64,000 nucleotides of DNA from Ustulina deusta (Eukaryota; Ascomycota; Sordariomycetes; Xylariales; Xylariaceae), in the NCBI GenBank assembly GCA_023159155.1, contig JAJNNX010000006.1, forward strand, positions 1,054,001 to 1,118,000. The letters are read 5' to 3'. Of this stretch, positions 49,201-61,282 are shown one piece after another (the first letter of the stretch is position 1; every line of letters starts with the position of its first letter). Both the position numbers and the translations under genes were made by a program. The notes under the pieces are model-generated. The model was not told where the DNA came from. It worked only from the letters and a program-made list of their open reading frames with translations, and did not search any database.

Positions 49201-49518
49201 ACGTCCACAACGTCGCACCGAGGAGACCCGAAGACGTATACTCGGTATCCCAGACGGTGACGAGAAACGAGACGAGACACGCACACACGCTCATACATAC
49301 ATCGAGCCAACGCCGTATTTCCCTCTTATCCCTAGTCGACCTACCCGATCTCCTCCGCTCTCCTGCCAATCCCCTTCTTCCCTGGAATTCCCCCCTTCGG
49401 CCCACCTCTTGGTAAACACCTTGATCGCTCTTTATACAGCCTTGTCGGCAGCCTCTCCTTTAGCAAGTCGTGTCTTCCTCGTCTGAAAGATCCATACCGA
49501 CAACCATCGGTTTTCGCA
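43285..49518. other. Long intergenic region, no supported gene
   Basis: More than 6 kb without a confident gene. The part 43440-44420 is probably promoter of the leftward gene. Segment 45930-47700 is GC-richer and has overlapping open frames on both strands, the longest 153 codons on the minus strand at 46272-46733. None has motifs, and the two strands score alike, so I do not call them. 48870-49518 is GC-rich and probably the long leader of the bZIP gene. Confidence 0.45.
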
Positions 49519-50730
49519 ATGGATTTCTCGCACGCTTATTTCGGTGGAGCCCAGCCCTACCAGTTCATGGGCATCCCCCCTTTGACACCCTCTCATTCCA
49601 ATTCGGCTGCCTCGGACGAGTTTGGCAACAACAACAACAACAGCAGCAGCAACAATCACAGCCAATCTCCACATGTTCGTTGCCCATTGTTCTGTGCCTC
49701 TTTTCTCTCGTTTCCTCTATATCTTGGAAGCTGGCTGTGAGCTGTCCCGCTCTGGGGATGAAAGACTAATCTTTTGTTTCTTGCATCACGTAGGAGATAT
49801 ACGAGTCTTTCCCAAATCACGACCAATTTCCGCAGAACTTTGACCACCAGTATCCTCAGTTTAACCACCATAACCCGAATTTCCCTGGCCCGCCGGGCCC
49901 GCCGACGCCGCCTAACATCTCCCTGCATGGCCAGAATCACACGGGCGCCAATGGCACACATCAAGCCAAAAACGGTCAGGCCGACATACTACCTTTGACA
50001 AAGCTGGATCCAGATACGAGCCGGCAAACAGGTTCCAACTCGGAGGAAGATGATCTAAGCCCGGCCCAATCACGTCGCAAGGCCCAGAACCGAGCTGCGT
50101 GAGTGACCCAGCTCCGTTTGTCCTGTAGGGTAATCCAAGGGGAAGATACTAGTGCTCGATGACTATGGAAACCTTGGCATCGCTGGCTTGGCGCTGACGG
50201 GTGTTTCATCTAGCCAACGCGCATTTCGCGAGCGCAAAGAGCGGCACGTCAAAGACCTCGAGGCAAAACTTGCTAGCCTAGAAGCAGCTCAAAACCAGAC
50301 CGCGACGGAGAACGAGAAACTAAGGCGCGAGATGCAAAAAATTAGCACCGAAAATGAGGTCTTGCGGGCGACATCGAGTGTTCACGCGCAGCATACTGGT
50401 TCCCTGTCACCCGTCGCAGGTATCACCACGGGACCCATGCAGTATAATCCGACCGATTTTTATTCGGACCTGCTCCAAAACCATGCCAACAAGACTCCTA
50501 GCCACCGCATTGTCGAGTCCGGCGGCGAGCGTCTACTGGCTGCCGGTGCCACGTGGGACTACATCATCAATCACGACTTGTTTAAAAAGGGCTTAGTTGA
50601 CGTTGCTGATGTGAGTGAGCGTCTGAAGTGCCAGGCCAAATGTGATGGGCAAGGCCCCGTCTTCGAAGAGCGTGCCGTATTAAAAGCCATCATGGATAGC
50701 GTTGCGAGTGGTAGCGATGAGCTCTTATGA
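49519..50730 (+). CDS. AP-1-like bZIP transcription factor (Yap/Pap1 type, short form)
   Basis: Three exons (49519-49674, 49794-50098, 50214-50730) with introns of 119 and 115 nt give 325 residues in exact phase. The bZIP domain spans about 141-200: basic region SRRKAQNRAAQRAFRERKERH, split by the second intron after NRAA, followed by a leucine zipper with heptad L/A. NxxAQxxFR is the Yap-family DNA-contact signature, which recognises TTACTAA-like sites. The N-terminus (QPYQFMGIPPLTPSHSNSAASDE) and a poly-Asn/Ser run (about 37-49, from an AAC/AGC repeat) are disordered. The C-terminal domain carries LLAAGATWDYI and cysteines (LKCQAKCDGQGPVFEE), resembling a short redox-sensing cysteine domain. 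Yap-type factors govern oxidative-stress, drug and metabolite responses. The gene appears intact. Confidence 0.93.
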
Positions 50731-52290
50731 TCGGTTAGTGGGCAGATATAACCCTAACTGGACGGACAAACCCCAAACCGTGAGGAAAGCGGGAGAATGA
50801 TATCCACAGGATATCCATTTCTCAATTCACCTTTACCTTTGAGCTAGCAAGGTTGACATATCAAACTAAAGGAGTGGGTGAGAAGTTGTAGGTGGATATG
50901 GATGAAGAGTTCGGCAAGCGTGGTAAAACTTCTGGGTTGAAGTATTTGGATCAGTGTTGACGTTACATGATGAGTACACGAGTTACATGGAAGCTTTTGG
51001 AAGGTGATTTGAGTTTTGCAAGTACTTTCACCAATTGATGAAGGATCATTGACGAAGTAACTGTCGAAATGAGAAATTGCTCCTCACTGTTATATTACGA
51101 TGCGCGGGGTGTCTTTGGAAGTCGAGTTCGTTTTCATACGGGATGCCTGCCTACGAGCTCTAGCAATGAGCACCCCAATTTTTCAGACGGGTGGAGTTAG
51201 GGGCTTGTAAACGAATAGGTCACGGATAGAGTACTCCCTAGCACTAGGTAAGAAAAGAAAGAGCAGAAAAAAAAGAAAAAGGGGGTGGGGGGCAGAGGGG
51301 CCATCCCGGTATGTTTTCGAGGAATGCATCCACCTTTGCTATTATTGCTGATATCGTTGCCAAATCGCATATTTCTCGAATTTGCTTTGTTCGTCCTCTT
51401 TCCGACGTGTCTAGCTGAGACCTCAGGGGAAGAGGAAGGCAACGTGAAGCATGTAGAGAAAAGATATGGAACAATTCAACAGAGGGTATTCACTCGACTG
51501 ACTGACTGCCTTGTACATATTTGCAGCCAATGGCCAATGGATCGATCGATTCACCACTACCTATTATGTCACGGTATCACATACCCGTAGAGGTGGTGTC
51601 CGTAGCCGGCCGGCATCGCCCACACAGGCACTCGCTCATAAGAGAGGGAAGTTGGGTTACCTACCTAAGTATACTTCACCCACCCGTAGCACATATACAT
51701 ACATACATAGTCTCAGACTATACCACTTTGAAACTGTAGGGACAACACTAAATCTTGGACGAAGAAAAATAAATTATATGTGCAAATAAGCAAGAGTAAA
51801 AGAAGCATCATGTTCGGAACGCCAAGCAGCCCGGCGTTCTACGGTCCCTATCTTCCGCGTCTGCCGCGGCGATGGTGTTGAGCGCTAATGTACCAGCTAT
51901 AGTGAGCCCATAGACGACTTTATACTAAATGTTTAATGTCTTAGGTAACACATGTTGAACTTTTATATGACAGCTTGAAACACTCATCAGACTTTTTCGA
52001 TATATGCAAGTATTATATAAACTTTTGCGAGCTAAACACATTAATTCTTTTAATTTATATCCCTTCGTCGGCAAGAATTTTCGCTGTGTTCAACTTTTAT
52101 TTAAACTAACCACGCTGAAACTTAACGGCTGTATTGTGCCTATGATAGAGCTAACACTGGAAAAATTTTCCCGCCCGAAGAATTATTAGGTGGTTGAAAA
52201 ATGTTATTAATAATACGTAAAGCTTGGCTGTAAGCTACAGGCTGAGGGACGTCTACTATGAACTAGTTGTTTGGGTTGCCTAGATAGGTG
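50731..52290. other. Downstream region and AT-rich spacer
   Basis: The first few hundred bases are probably bZIP 3' UTR. A purine-rich run lies at 51249-51298. 51880-52290 is very AT-rich with no coding sense. No gene is supported. Confidence 0.5.
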
Positions 52291-53294
52291 TTAGTTAACG
52301 AAGACAGGCTGGTGGTAGTCGGCATCCGAAACGATGATTGTGCCGTTGGTGGAGGTGTCTACGGACGACCACGTTATGTACGGCGAATCGCTCGGCTGGA
52401 TGCCGTCCTTTGGACAGTATCGGGAATCCGTTGGCGCTGTCGAATTCCAGGGGGCTCTTCGTCGTGCCGTAGTATACGGGATAGTCGGCAGTTGTGATGT
52501 TGGCGCCGCTGGGGAACTCGTGCACGATGGTCTAGCTGTCAATTGGAGGCAGGCAGGTGACAACTGGCCCAATCTGACGCTGTAGTTCCCGTATGCTACG
52601 CCGTTTACGACGGGGCCCCAGTTCTTTAGATCTGTTGAAGTCTGGTGCACCAGCTTCTGCCTGTGCAAGGGGTCTCGCTGATTGTTGTAGTAGTACACTA
52701 TTTAGTAATCGTACACTCTGATATTGCATCCTTAGTAGAGGTCTACATGTTGTACATCCTGTGTATCTAATTACGGCAGGACTTGTATAAAATATAGCTC
52801 CTAGGCTACCCGCGTGGATATAACAGGATTCCGTACACACATAGGCGACGCCCCTTAGATATTTGGGACGGTTCAGAAATCAATTGACCACTCTATTGAG
52901 CCCTAACTACTACCTACCTACTTCCTGACTGCAGATAGGTATCTCTATTCACTCTGGAATACCTACCTCTGATAGCTCCGTCAGCGCCGGCTTGGCCGAC
53001 ATGCCCCAACCGTTCGCCCGAATCCTGATATCCGAGGTCCATTCCCCCGTCCGCGCTCTCGAAGACCAGGGAGAACGCGGGGGAGTACCCGCTCAGCATC
53101 GACGTGACCAAGAGCTTCCCGTCGGAGATCTCAACGAAGCGCAGGTACAGCACCTCGGGTGGCGATGGCTGGTAGATCACGTTGTTCGAAAACACGCCGA
53201 AGGGCTGGGGAGAATCCTTTAATGGCGTTGAAAGCGCGGCCGCAACAGTTACGAATAGAAACCCTGCACTTTTATACCGCATTGTTTTCATCAA
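52291..53294 (-). pseudogene. Relic of a secreted GH93-like (BNR/beta-propeller) glycosidase
   Basis: From 53294 the sequence encodes a signal peptide (AGFLFVTVAAALSTP), then blades of a sialidase-like propeller: SPPEVLYLRFVEISDGKLLVTSML..FSLVFESADGG, with an Asp-box-like SxDGG. A frame change near 53045 breaks it, and the correct continuation (IRANGWGMSAKPALTELSE) lies in another frame. The expected middle blades are absent between about 52970 and 52700. A C-terminal part resumes with YYNNQRDPLHRQKLVHQTSTDLKNWG, and after another frame change continues to PYITWSSVDTSTNGTIIVSDADYHQ. GH93 enzymes are exo-arabinanases that attack plant pectin arabinan. The family match is by pattern only, so the exact activity of the ancestor is uncertain. 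The gene is clearly broken. Confidence 0.7.
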
Positions 53295-55133
53295 AGATGA
53301 AAATCTTTCCTGGTTAAATGCACCTATCAGCTAATATTTATCGTTCATTAGCAACACTTAAGTTATAATATAGGCCCAATGTCCGTTCAAGGGCATATAT
53401 TGCAAAACTTTAACTGGGCTGGACACTAATCAAGCTATTAATACTCTTCCATATAGTTATTTCTAGCTATCTACAAGTCGGCTTGCATTTATTAAAGAAG
53501 CTTTTGTGCGCATATAAATGCGAGGAAATTATATCCCGATGCTAACTTCTATATAAATCCGATTAATAGCGCCCTATTCGGACGCTTAGTATATATCTAA
53601 AAAGAGACTCAGATTCCTAAGATCGGTAGTACTAGTTAAATAAACATATATGTGACTGGTTTCTAAAAGATTAGGTATCGGTATTAATAATTTGATGTAC
53701 TGATCAGATAACCTTTACATCTCCACGATGTGTTGGAGGCGACAGAATTCTCGACGAAGAAAATGACATCATTTAAAAAAAGAAAAAAGAAGAAAAGGCA
53801 TTATTCTTACAACCAGTCCAGCCTTTCTTAGTTCCATTGCTAATGAATGAAGGCCCTGAACTATGAGTCCCTCCTGCATGCCTCAGTTCTTAGCCACATT
53901 GCAGCTGTTATGATCAACTCGCCGAGAGTTCTTGCTGCAAGGCCTTCTTTCATCATAGGCGAGTTTTGAGACCCGAACCCACAATGGTCACGCTTCCATG
54001 GCAGCGGACATTCAGTCGGTAATAGGAAGATCCGACGATCGATGTAGAAAGGAAGAAGATGCTGCAACAAATTGAAACCAATAGCAGCTATATAGCAACT
54101 ATATACCTCTCTAACAGAGCCGAAAGTTAATGGCGAAAAGTGGAGAAATTGCGCCAAACCTAGAGTTGCGATCTGCTTCACCCAATATTGTGAGCAATCA
54201 TTTTTACCCGTCCTGTAGAAACGTAAAATCCAAACGGAGCGCTTGTGTTCACCACAATGTGACCCAACTCTATGCTTATTCACCCTGAGCTAGACGGCAA
54301 CTTTCCACTCCAATCACACCAATTTAAAATTAACAACGGCTCCAGCATACTACTCTTGTGGCCGCCAAATTAGTAGTCGGTCGGTAACGACCGGCGAATC
54401 CTTGGTGTTGTACGTATCAATGTTTTTCTTTTTCTTTTTCTTTTTCTCTTTCTCTTTCTCTTTTACCTCATTGATTTCTGCACTTTCCAACTGCTTGATT
54501 TATGCCTTTTGAACTATATATCTAGGGTTAGTTCTAAGTTTTTCTTTTTGTGGCGTATGGTCGCTTTGGATGACGGGTAGAGCGCATGCTGAGGGATGTA
54601 GTGCCGGCGATGAAGGAACACATGATATGAGACGGGGATTCTAAAGAGGATAGCATAGCATGGGTAAATAACTTCATTTGTGGGCAGTGGCGAGTCTGTA
54701 TTTGGTAGGCGACGAGCTTTTCGTCTCAGGGGCAGGCCATGACTTGGGTAGGTTTTTCGCTCACGTACACGACATGAAAGGGTTGGAATGATCCCACTCT
54801 GTTCATTATAAAGTGTCTTAACTCTTCCATGCAGTCTGGTCAAATGCCTCATTAGATAATAGTAATTATTTGGGTAGTCTCAAGTATTAAGAAATTTTAA
54901 GGCGATTAAATGTGTGCCCGACCGTGTTTCCGTGTGGATCATGACATGATATACCCCCGAATTTTCCTAACCTCCCGAAGTTTTCAACCTGTGTATTTCC
55001 TTGGTATTTTACCCTGTCATCTTTCCGAGACCTTCTACCCATCTATCATCCATTTGCATCAAATTCGTCCTCATCAAAACGTCGAGCAACGACACCCCTG
55101 GAAGCTCCTCTAATGTCTGAGGGTGATTCAGAT
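53295..55133. other. AT-rich spacer with a pyrimidine microsatellite
   Basis: No gene is supported. 53300-53780 is strongly AT- and TpA-rich, as in repeat-induced-mutation DNA, but no repeat partner is visible in the window. Confidence 0.5.
54423..54464 (+). repeat. (TTTTTC/TCTTTC)n pyrimidine microsatellite
   Basis: A compound simple repeat: about four TTTTTC units followed by three or four TCTTTC units. It lies in noncoding DNA. Confidence 0.95.
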
Positions 55134-56532
55134 CTAATTAACCTTCTTCCCGTTTGTGTCTTCATTGGCCGTGTGTTCTGTCACTTCCACATATGGATGC
55201 TTGATAGTTAAACACCAAATATCGAGATAGTCACAAATAGTCACAATAACATCAACGACGAACGAGCCGTAGACACCGGTCGCTGTGCCTAACATGCAGA
55301 ACATGAAAGAGACCTGGTAAACGTCATCACCGAGAGCGCTAGGCCAACCTGAGGCCCAGCCCACGTGCTCTTTCAGGATAGGGCCGAGCGAGTCGATTAT
55401 GCCAAAGCCTAGTGGTAGAGCCAAGATATTCCAGTACGGGAAATCGAGCTTAACGAGATGCGCCGTAATCATTTGTCCCACGCTGTATGCGTTCACAATG
55501 CCCGCGAACAGGACGAAAGGTACGAGGTGCTGTGTGCGGATCAGTGGCTGTAGATACAGGTACGCAACCACGAGGAACCAGGTGCCGAATAGCGGAACGA
55601 GACCAAGTAGAGCACCACGGCTACGATCACCACGAGCACGACGAGCCTTGATGACGTTGCGCGCACTCTCGACTGTGTTGTACAGCATGACAATGGTGCC
55701 TTGGACCAAGTAACATTGCGTAAATGAGAGCCCATACAGAAGCTCAGGGATGCCGAGACTCCTGGACACGCCAAATGTGGCCAGCACAGATTGGTTCCAG
55801 AAAGAGGCGCCACCCATGTAACCGGTCAAAGCGTAAACTAAGACGAGGGCTAAAATGCCCTCGACTGGGCCATTTACAATGCCTAGGGTCAGGGTCTTGG
55901 TGTGGTATTCTTCCCAGGTCTGAACGTAAAAGGTGGCAAGCGCTACGAGCATATCAGTAACGAAGCATGGACATGAATGATAAGGTAGTAGAAAGAAAAG
56001 GGAGCGCGTACAACCGAACACACTGACTACAGTGAACCAGCTTTGTCCCATATTTTGCGAGGCAGCGAAAATAAGACATTCAAGTGAGGTATTGAGCGCG
56101 TCAACTCCGTGATCGAACAATTCACCCAAGGGGCCACTCTGCCGAGTCCGTCTCCTGCCATATTACTCGAGTCAGCTTGCGAAATGCGAAATGCGAAATG
56201 CGAGGTAGATGGTGCGCAACATACGCTTGCGAGCCGTCGACGGCATCAAACGTCTGGTATATGAACAAACCAGCAGCCCAAGTATAGTAGACCCATGGCG
56301 GGCAATCCTGGTCGAGAGTGGGATTGTACCAGAGCAGGGTGAAGAAGTTGGCGACGACGAACATGAACCCGGACAGGGTGATCAGGTTCGGGGCCATCCA
56401 CATGGGAAAGCACTTGATGACGACATTGGTGTAGAAGGGCTTGAGAATATATTTAGACGTCAACGAGTGGTCGACGCCGCTGTATTTGTACTGCTTGAGG
56501 TTCGGCAGATATTCCTGCCGTACGTACACCAT
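55134..56532 (-). CDS. sn-1,2-diacylglycerol choline/ethanolamine phosphotransferase (CPT1/EPT1 family)
   Basis: Exons 56532-56225, 56154-56012 and 55942-55134 with introns of 70 and 69 nt give 419 residues in exact phase. The start is MVYVRQEYL at 56532, not the upstream in-frame ATG at 56571. The CDP-alcohol phosphotransferase motif D-x2-DG-x2-AR-x8-G-x3-D-x3-D is complete (from about residue 96: DAVDGSQARR..G..FDHGVD) and spans the first intron. It is followed by LNTSLECLIFAA and about seven further membrane segments. The LxPNLITLSG block near residue 47 is also present. The enzyme joins CDP-choline or CDP-ethanolamine to diacylglycerol in the ER, the last step of the Kennedy pathway. Choline versus ethanolamine specificity cannot be read from the sequence. 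Intact. Confidence 0.95.
56179..56203 (+). repeat. (GCGAAAT)x3 tandem repeat within a CPT1/EPT1 intron
   Basis: Three perfect 7-bp units plus a partial fourth lie inside the first intron of the phosphotransferase gene. Unit number could vary between strains without touching the coding sequence. Confidence 0.9.
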
Positions 56533-57444
56533 TTTGAAGGACGCTGTCGCAGACTGCAAGTTGACTCGCAAAGATGGGACAGGATCGGCGGCGTACGTCG
56601 TTTTGCGGATGGCGATCGGTAGGATAAGGTGTGCGCTGACTGTCGCAGTTTCTGTAGACAGAGATTCGAGTATTCATTCGAGTTCCTCGACTTCGGGAAT
56701 CAAAGACGACCTGCGGTACCTAGGTAGACTAGGAAAATGGAGGGGGGTGTTGGCCATGTGCGCATTGTTGTTTAAGTCATAAGGTACACTAAATACATTA
56801 TTTGGCCTTATCTTTTTCATTGTTGCGCTGGTCAGGGTTTCCGACGAATTCAATGCCAATGAAACGTCATTAAAGTGGACCAGGGCGCGTCGAACCGCGT
56901 GCTCTCGTGCGATAGACTAGTGCCGCACACAAAGAGGACCCTAACCCTTGAGGTAGGTAGCTGCCAGGGAGTTAAATATAGTACTAAGAGCTAGGGGTAA
57001 ATATACCTCTTATCTACGTCAAATACTGCCCAGGTGCCATACACTACTAGGTATATCAGTCAGCAGATACTTTTGGTGGGATTATGAATGATAAACTTAA
57101 ACGGAAAAATAGACAATAGGACGCGCCAATCTATTATAGGCATCAACTTGAAGCTACTAGAAAGTACGAATGCATTAACCATGTTGCTTGCTTGATGCCA
57201 TTGACCAAAGCAATATCTTTTGGAGCGCAATCTTCCCGTGCTGTTAGGGCTCATCGTCTTAGAGAATCGACCAATTATATCACCTTATCTGGCTCTTTGG
57301 AGCCGTCTTCATGACTGAGTGCAATGGTCGAGAAAAGGCCATTCCGACACCGACTTCTCTACTATGCATACATCCTCGAAATCGAAACGAACCTCGCTAG
57401 CCAGATTTTGCAGAATGATAACGCCTCCGACTCAGAACCCATCA
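56533..57444. other. Upstream region of CPT1/EPT1 and downstream region of SEC21
   Basis: Both neighbours run leftward. This interval should hold the phosphotransferase promoter and the SEC21 3' end. A CCTAGGTA palindrome lies at about 56718. No separate gene is supported. Confidence 0.5.
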
Positions 57445-60439
57445 TTACGCAACAGACGCCACCATCATAGCCGCAACATTTTCTTCCTCGCTGCGTACAG
57501 TGATCTTGGTCGTTACCCCGGATTTTGATGAATACGCCATCCTGATATTCGCCACCACTCTGCCACCACTGACCGTCTTGCCTAGCAACTTGAGCTGGTG
57601 TGTTGTCTGACTAATTGGTACGTCTGTGCCTTCTAACGGCTGTAATGAAAGAGCCTTGGCGAGCTGTTCTGTGGCGTCTATTCGATTGCGTCAGTCATCT
57701 GGCCCGGGAATTACGCCACTCAAAAGGAAATACATACCTGCGATACTCTTCATGCTAGATAGTTGCAGTGTCTCTTCTGCCTCTTCACCCGCTGCCCCAA
57801 CTTGCTCCCAGATATGGTTGAAGTTACCGGCGAAGGCCGGTATTACGTAGTCGCTGCCAGCTAGATCAAACTCTGCCACCTCGTACTCATCATCATACCC
57901 GGTATCTTCGGGTTCGTTCGTTGTAGGATCGATCTCTTTGCTTGTGAACTTGAGTACATTGGAGAAGGAACTAGTAGGCATAGATCCTTCGCCACCCGTC
58001 TTCTTAAATGCCACATAGACCTTTCCAGGCTCGTCTGTCGCGAGCTTTTCTGTGGGTAGAATGAAGACTTCCTCAAGCTCTTCCTCATCGGACGGTGTTG
58101 CAACTACTGAAACGTTTTCTAAAACAGTTGCGGGGAGTGTGTTTTTGATCTCATACTGTAGAACAATATGCTCTTTGAAAATGTGCTTGACCACAGTTAC
58201 TACATACTCCGTTTCGGCTTCGGTAAGCTCAACAACAGGCGATGACTTTAGGAGACCGCCGAATTCCTTCATGTAAGATATCGACATGAGCTCCTGGGCA
58301 TATTGCTGGGCGGCCGCGGCAGCTGAGGCTTGCGCCTCGGGCCCGGTTGCTGCAGCCTTGGACGGACCAGCCTTGGGTGGCTTGAGCGACGGTGTTGTTG
58401 CTGTAAGCTTCTTTGTTCGGTCTTCTGCGTCTGCTTGCTCCCGCGTGACCACAGGGACTTTGCTGATATCGAACGGAATATCAAATGCCGACTTGTCATC
58501 TGAGGTCACATAAGTGACAAGTTGATGTTCAAAATAGGACAGTGAGAACATGTTTTCTACTCATAGAGTCAGTAAGAAAACAAGTTTTGTTGTCGCGTAA
58601 TGCCTACCATTCTTAATGAAACGTTCGCCCACGTCATCTTCCTGATGCATCAATCCAAGATTGAGTGCCGCACGATCACGAACTTCGTCATCAACATCAT
58701 CCAGGCATCTTGTAAGGAGAACATCGACACTTCGCTTCACTTCCGGGTCCTTCTGCCCGACACCGAATTTAGCCAAGGCAGTGACGGCGGCAGCCCGGAC
58801 AGTGGCGTTCTCAAGGACAACTCTGTTGTAAATATAGCGAATGTACTTGGTTGGTTGAGATGTCTTGGGGCCCTCAAGACCGATTAGATGCAGGATGCGG
58901 ACAGCCAATTTCGTGAATTCACAGTCTTCGATAAACTCGCAGAGATGAGCGAGAGCATCCTCCTTCGAGTCAGGAACGAATTTGATGAGATCAAACATGC
59001 TCTCGATGACGGCTCGCTTAAATTCGTAACCTCCTTCATCGCGAAGAATTCCGCTAAGAAAAGCCAGCATCCCAGCTTGCTTGCTAGGGAATTTGAGACA
59101 GAGAGTGCGGATCGCTTCGACTATAGTTATCTTGAACTCGTCTGTGATTTCCGACATGAAGCTGGAGATTTGTTTCATCAGCCTGTCAACGCTAGCTTCG
59201 TTACCGGTTTTTAGAAGTGTGGTGATAGCAAATGTGGCAATCGATCGGTTGCTATTCGAAATGAGCGCTTCAATATCCGGGTTGCAGACATTGACAGCGT
59301 GGGGTTTGAAAGAGGCAAAGTTGTGGAGAATTCGTAGAGCAGCAAATTTGGTGACCGCTCTCGGGGAAGACAAGAATAGCTGGAGTACATGAACAGCTTG
59401 CGTGACCTCGGCATCCGTCACGTCCCTCATGTCGCAGATTGCCTTGGCAGCTTCAAAATTAACCATCTCGCTCTTGTGTCTTAACCATCCATCAAGTAGT
59501 TGCATCATAGGTTTTCTTAGTGACTGATCCTCTTCAGCCAGCTGGGCAGCTAATCTCACCAGCATCACGATAGCCGCAGGGCTTTTGACAGCTCCGGCAG
59601 CACCGAATTGCTGAACCATCTTAACCAAAGCCATCCTATCATGCGACCTCATTTGGTATAGCAGGCCAATGGCATGGTATTGTGTCATCGTCGAATTGTT
59701 CACGGGAAGGGAGCTGGAGGAGGAAGAAAATCCAAGGGAAAACCCCCCAGAGGATTTGGTTGAAGCAGCAGCCTCTTGGGTCTCGGACTGCCACCGCCGA
59801 ACAACATCCTTGGCAATCGGGAGGAGATGGTAGGAAGAAACGAGGGCTGCAGAGGAGACAGAGGGATTTTTGTCGACAATTGCTGTCTTCATGACTCGTT
59901 CAATTGATTGGACGGTGGTCGCCTACGACTGTTAGTCAACAACATGTGAGAAAGAAGCTCGGTATTCGAGTGGACCAACATCAATGATACGGCACAGTGC
60001 CCTTATCGCGTTTGGCCGATATATGGCATCTGTGCTACCTCCTGTGTCTTTCATAATCGTGCTTGTAACCATAATAATGTCCTCTGCCGAGTTGGCAAGC
60101 TCCTTGATAACAAGGTGAACCATCTGGCGCAAGCTGGCATCTTTGTTCTGGAATAGCTTCGAGATGCCGAAGAATAGGGTCGTAGCTTCATTGGTAGGAA
60201 ACTTCTCCCCCGTGTAGAGAAGGAGAGCTATCTTGGTGAGCAGGATACGGCATCGTCGCGGCTGGATCGGTGAACTGTTGAACAACCGGGCTGCACATCT
60301 CATTCAGCTGTCGTCCTGGACCTTCAGGGGGGTCTTCAAAAGTGACGGATCCGAATTACACACCTTCTTGGAATACTTGGGTGCGATCGACTTTGACCAA
60401 GCCGAGATCGGCATCCTCATCCTTCTTGCCGTAACTCAT
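57445..60439 (-). CDS. SEC21: Coatomer subunit gamma (gamma-COP)
   Basis: Five exons (60439-60364, 60290-59980, 59922-58608, 58556-57738, 57677-57445) with introns of 73, 57, 51 and 60 nt give 917 residues in exact phase, the usual length for fungal Sec21. The N-terminus MSYGKKDEDADLGLVKVDRT is on a separate small exon. HEAT/adaptin-like repeats follow (ALCRIIDATTVQ, AALVSSYHLLPIAKDVVRRW, RHKSEMVNFEAAKAIC, RDRAALNLGLM). A linker at about 590-620 leads to the gamma-appendage (ELTEAETEYVVTVVKHIFKEHIVLQYEI) and the conserved end (RSEEENVAAMMVASVA). The C-terminal exon is necessary: without it the protein would stop in the appendage. Gamma-COP is part of the COPI coat, which returns cargo from Golgi to ER and binds dilysine cargo and Arf1. 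Intact. It diverges from the eL42 gene. Confidence 0.97.
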
Positions 60440-61282
60440 GGTGGCGGCGAGACAGCTCTCCTGAGGGCTCGGAAAGTCGAAGATGTCGGACGTCTGTAGG
60501 TGGTGTTTTTCGCATTTAGGTGTAGGTTTTGGAGGTCAGGACAGGCTGCACATATCCCTGTGCTAGTGTAGACTGCCTTGACCTAGGTAGTCTAGCGGCC
60601 TCACAAAGCAGCGACGTTGCAAGTCCGCTGGTGGGTCGGTCACGTGACATGTAACATAGGTACTTGTACTGGACCGTCCAGCGACAGTCCAGCATATATA
60701 GTGGACCCGCTATTTGGTAGCGCAATTGGATTACCTAATACGTACTAGATAGGTTCTACCATCTTGAATTAGAATGGGAATTTTACCTGAGCCATGCCGC
60801 TTTTAGCCCGAGCCTAGCTTGACCTGAGCCCGCTTTTGCATAAGGTAAAATGGACAAACTTGTATAACTTCCAATCCCCATGAAGTAGGCTTGTTATTCA
60901 TTGAAGTCGGGGTGCCAATTAGTGAACTTTTCTATATGTAACTTGTATCGCCGTGACGAGTTGTGGGTTCTCTGCGGCCGATGGGAGCTTCTGAGCGCTC
61001 CATTTTTGTGCCCCGCGTCAAGCATGGGCATTGTCAAACAGTGTGCTTGAAGGTAATTGCCCCTGCCAACTGGCACCGGCCAGACCAGCTGCCAGACCGC
61101 CCGCCACAATTGAGCTTAGGGCTAGATAGTGTCTGTGCTTCCGAAACCCACAAACCTCTCCAGCTCAACACAATCTTCGCCAACTCCTCTGTCGTGACTA
61201 CACATTCACGACTCCTGCACCTGATTCCTGCACCCGATTCCTGCACCGCCAACTGCGCACCCGACGCGCACCCGACTGCAGA
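60440..61282. promoter_or_regulatory. Divergent intergenic region between SEC21 and the eL42 gene
   Basis: Two housekeeping genes start outward from this 843-bp interval, so it must carry both promoters. A CCTAGGTA palindrome occurs at about 60581. The final 75 bp before the eL42 start codon carry two tandem repeats listed separately. I see no clear TATA element. Confidence 0.6.
61210..61276 (+). repeat. Two adjacent short tandem repeats in the eL42 leader
   Basis: Three 13-bp copies of GAYTCCTGCACCN (61210-61248, one or two differences) are followed by two perfect 11-bp copies of GCGCACCCGAC (61255-61276). They end 6 bp before the ATG, so they should be in the mRNA leader or just at the transcription start region. 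Confidence 0.9.
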
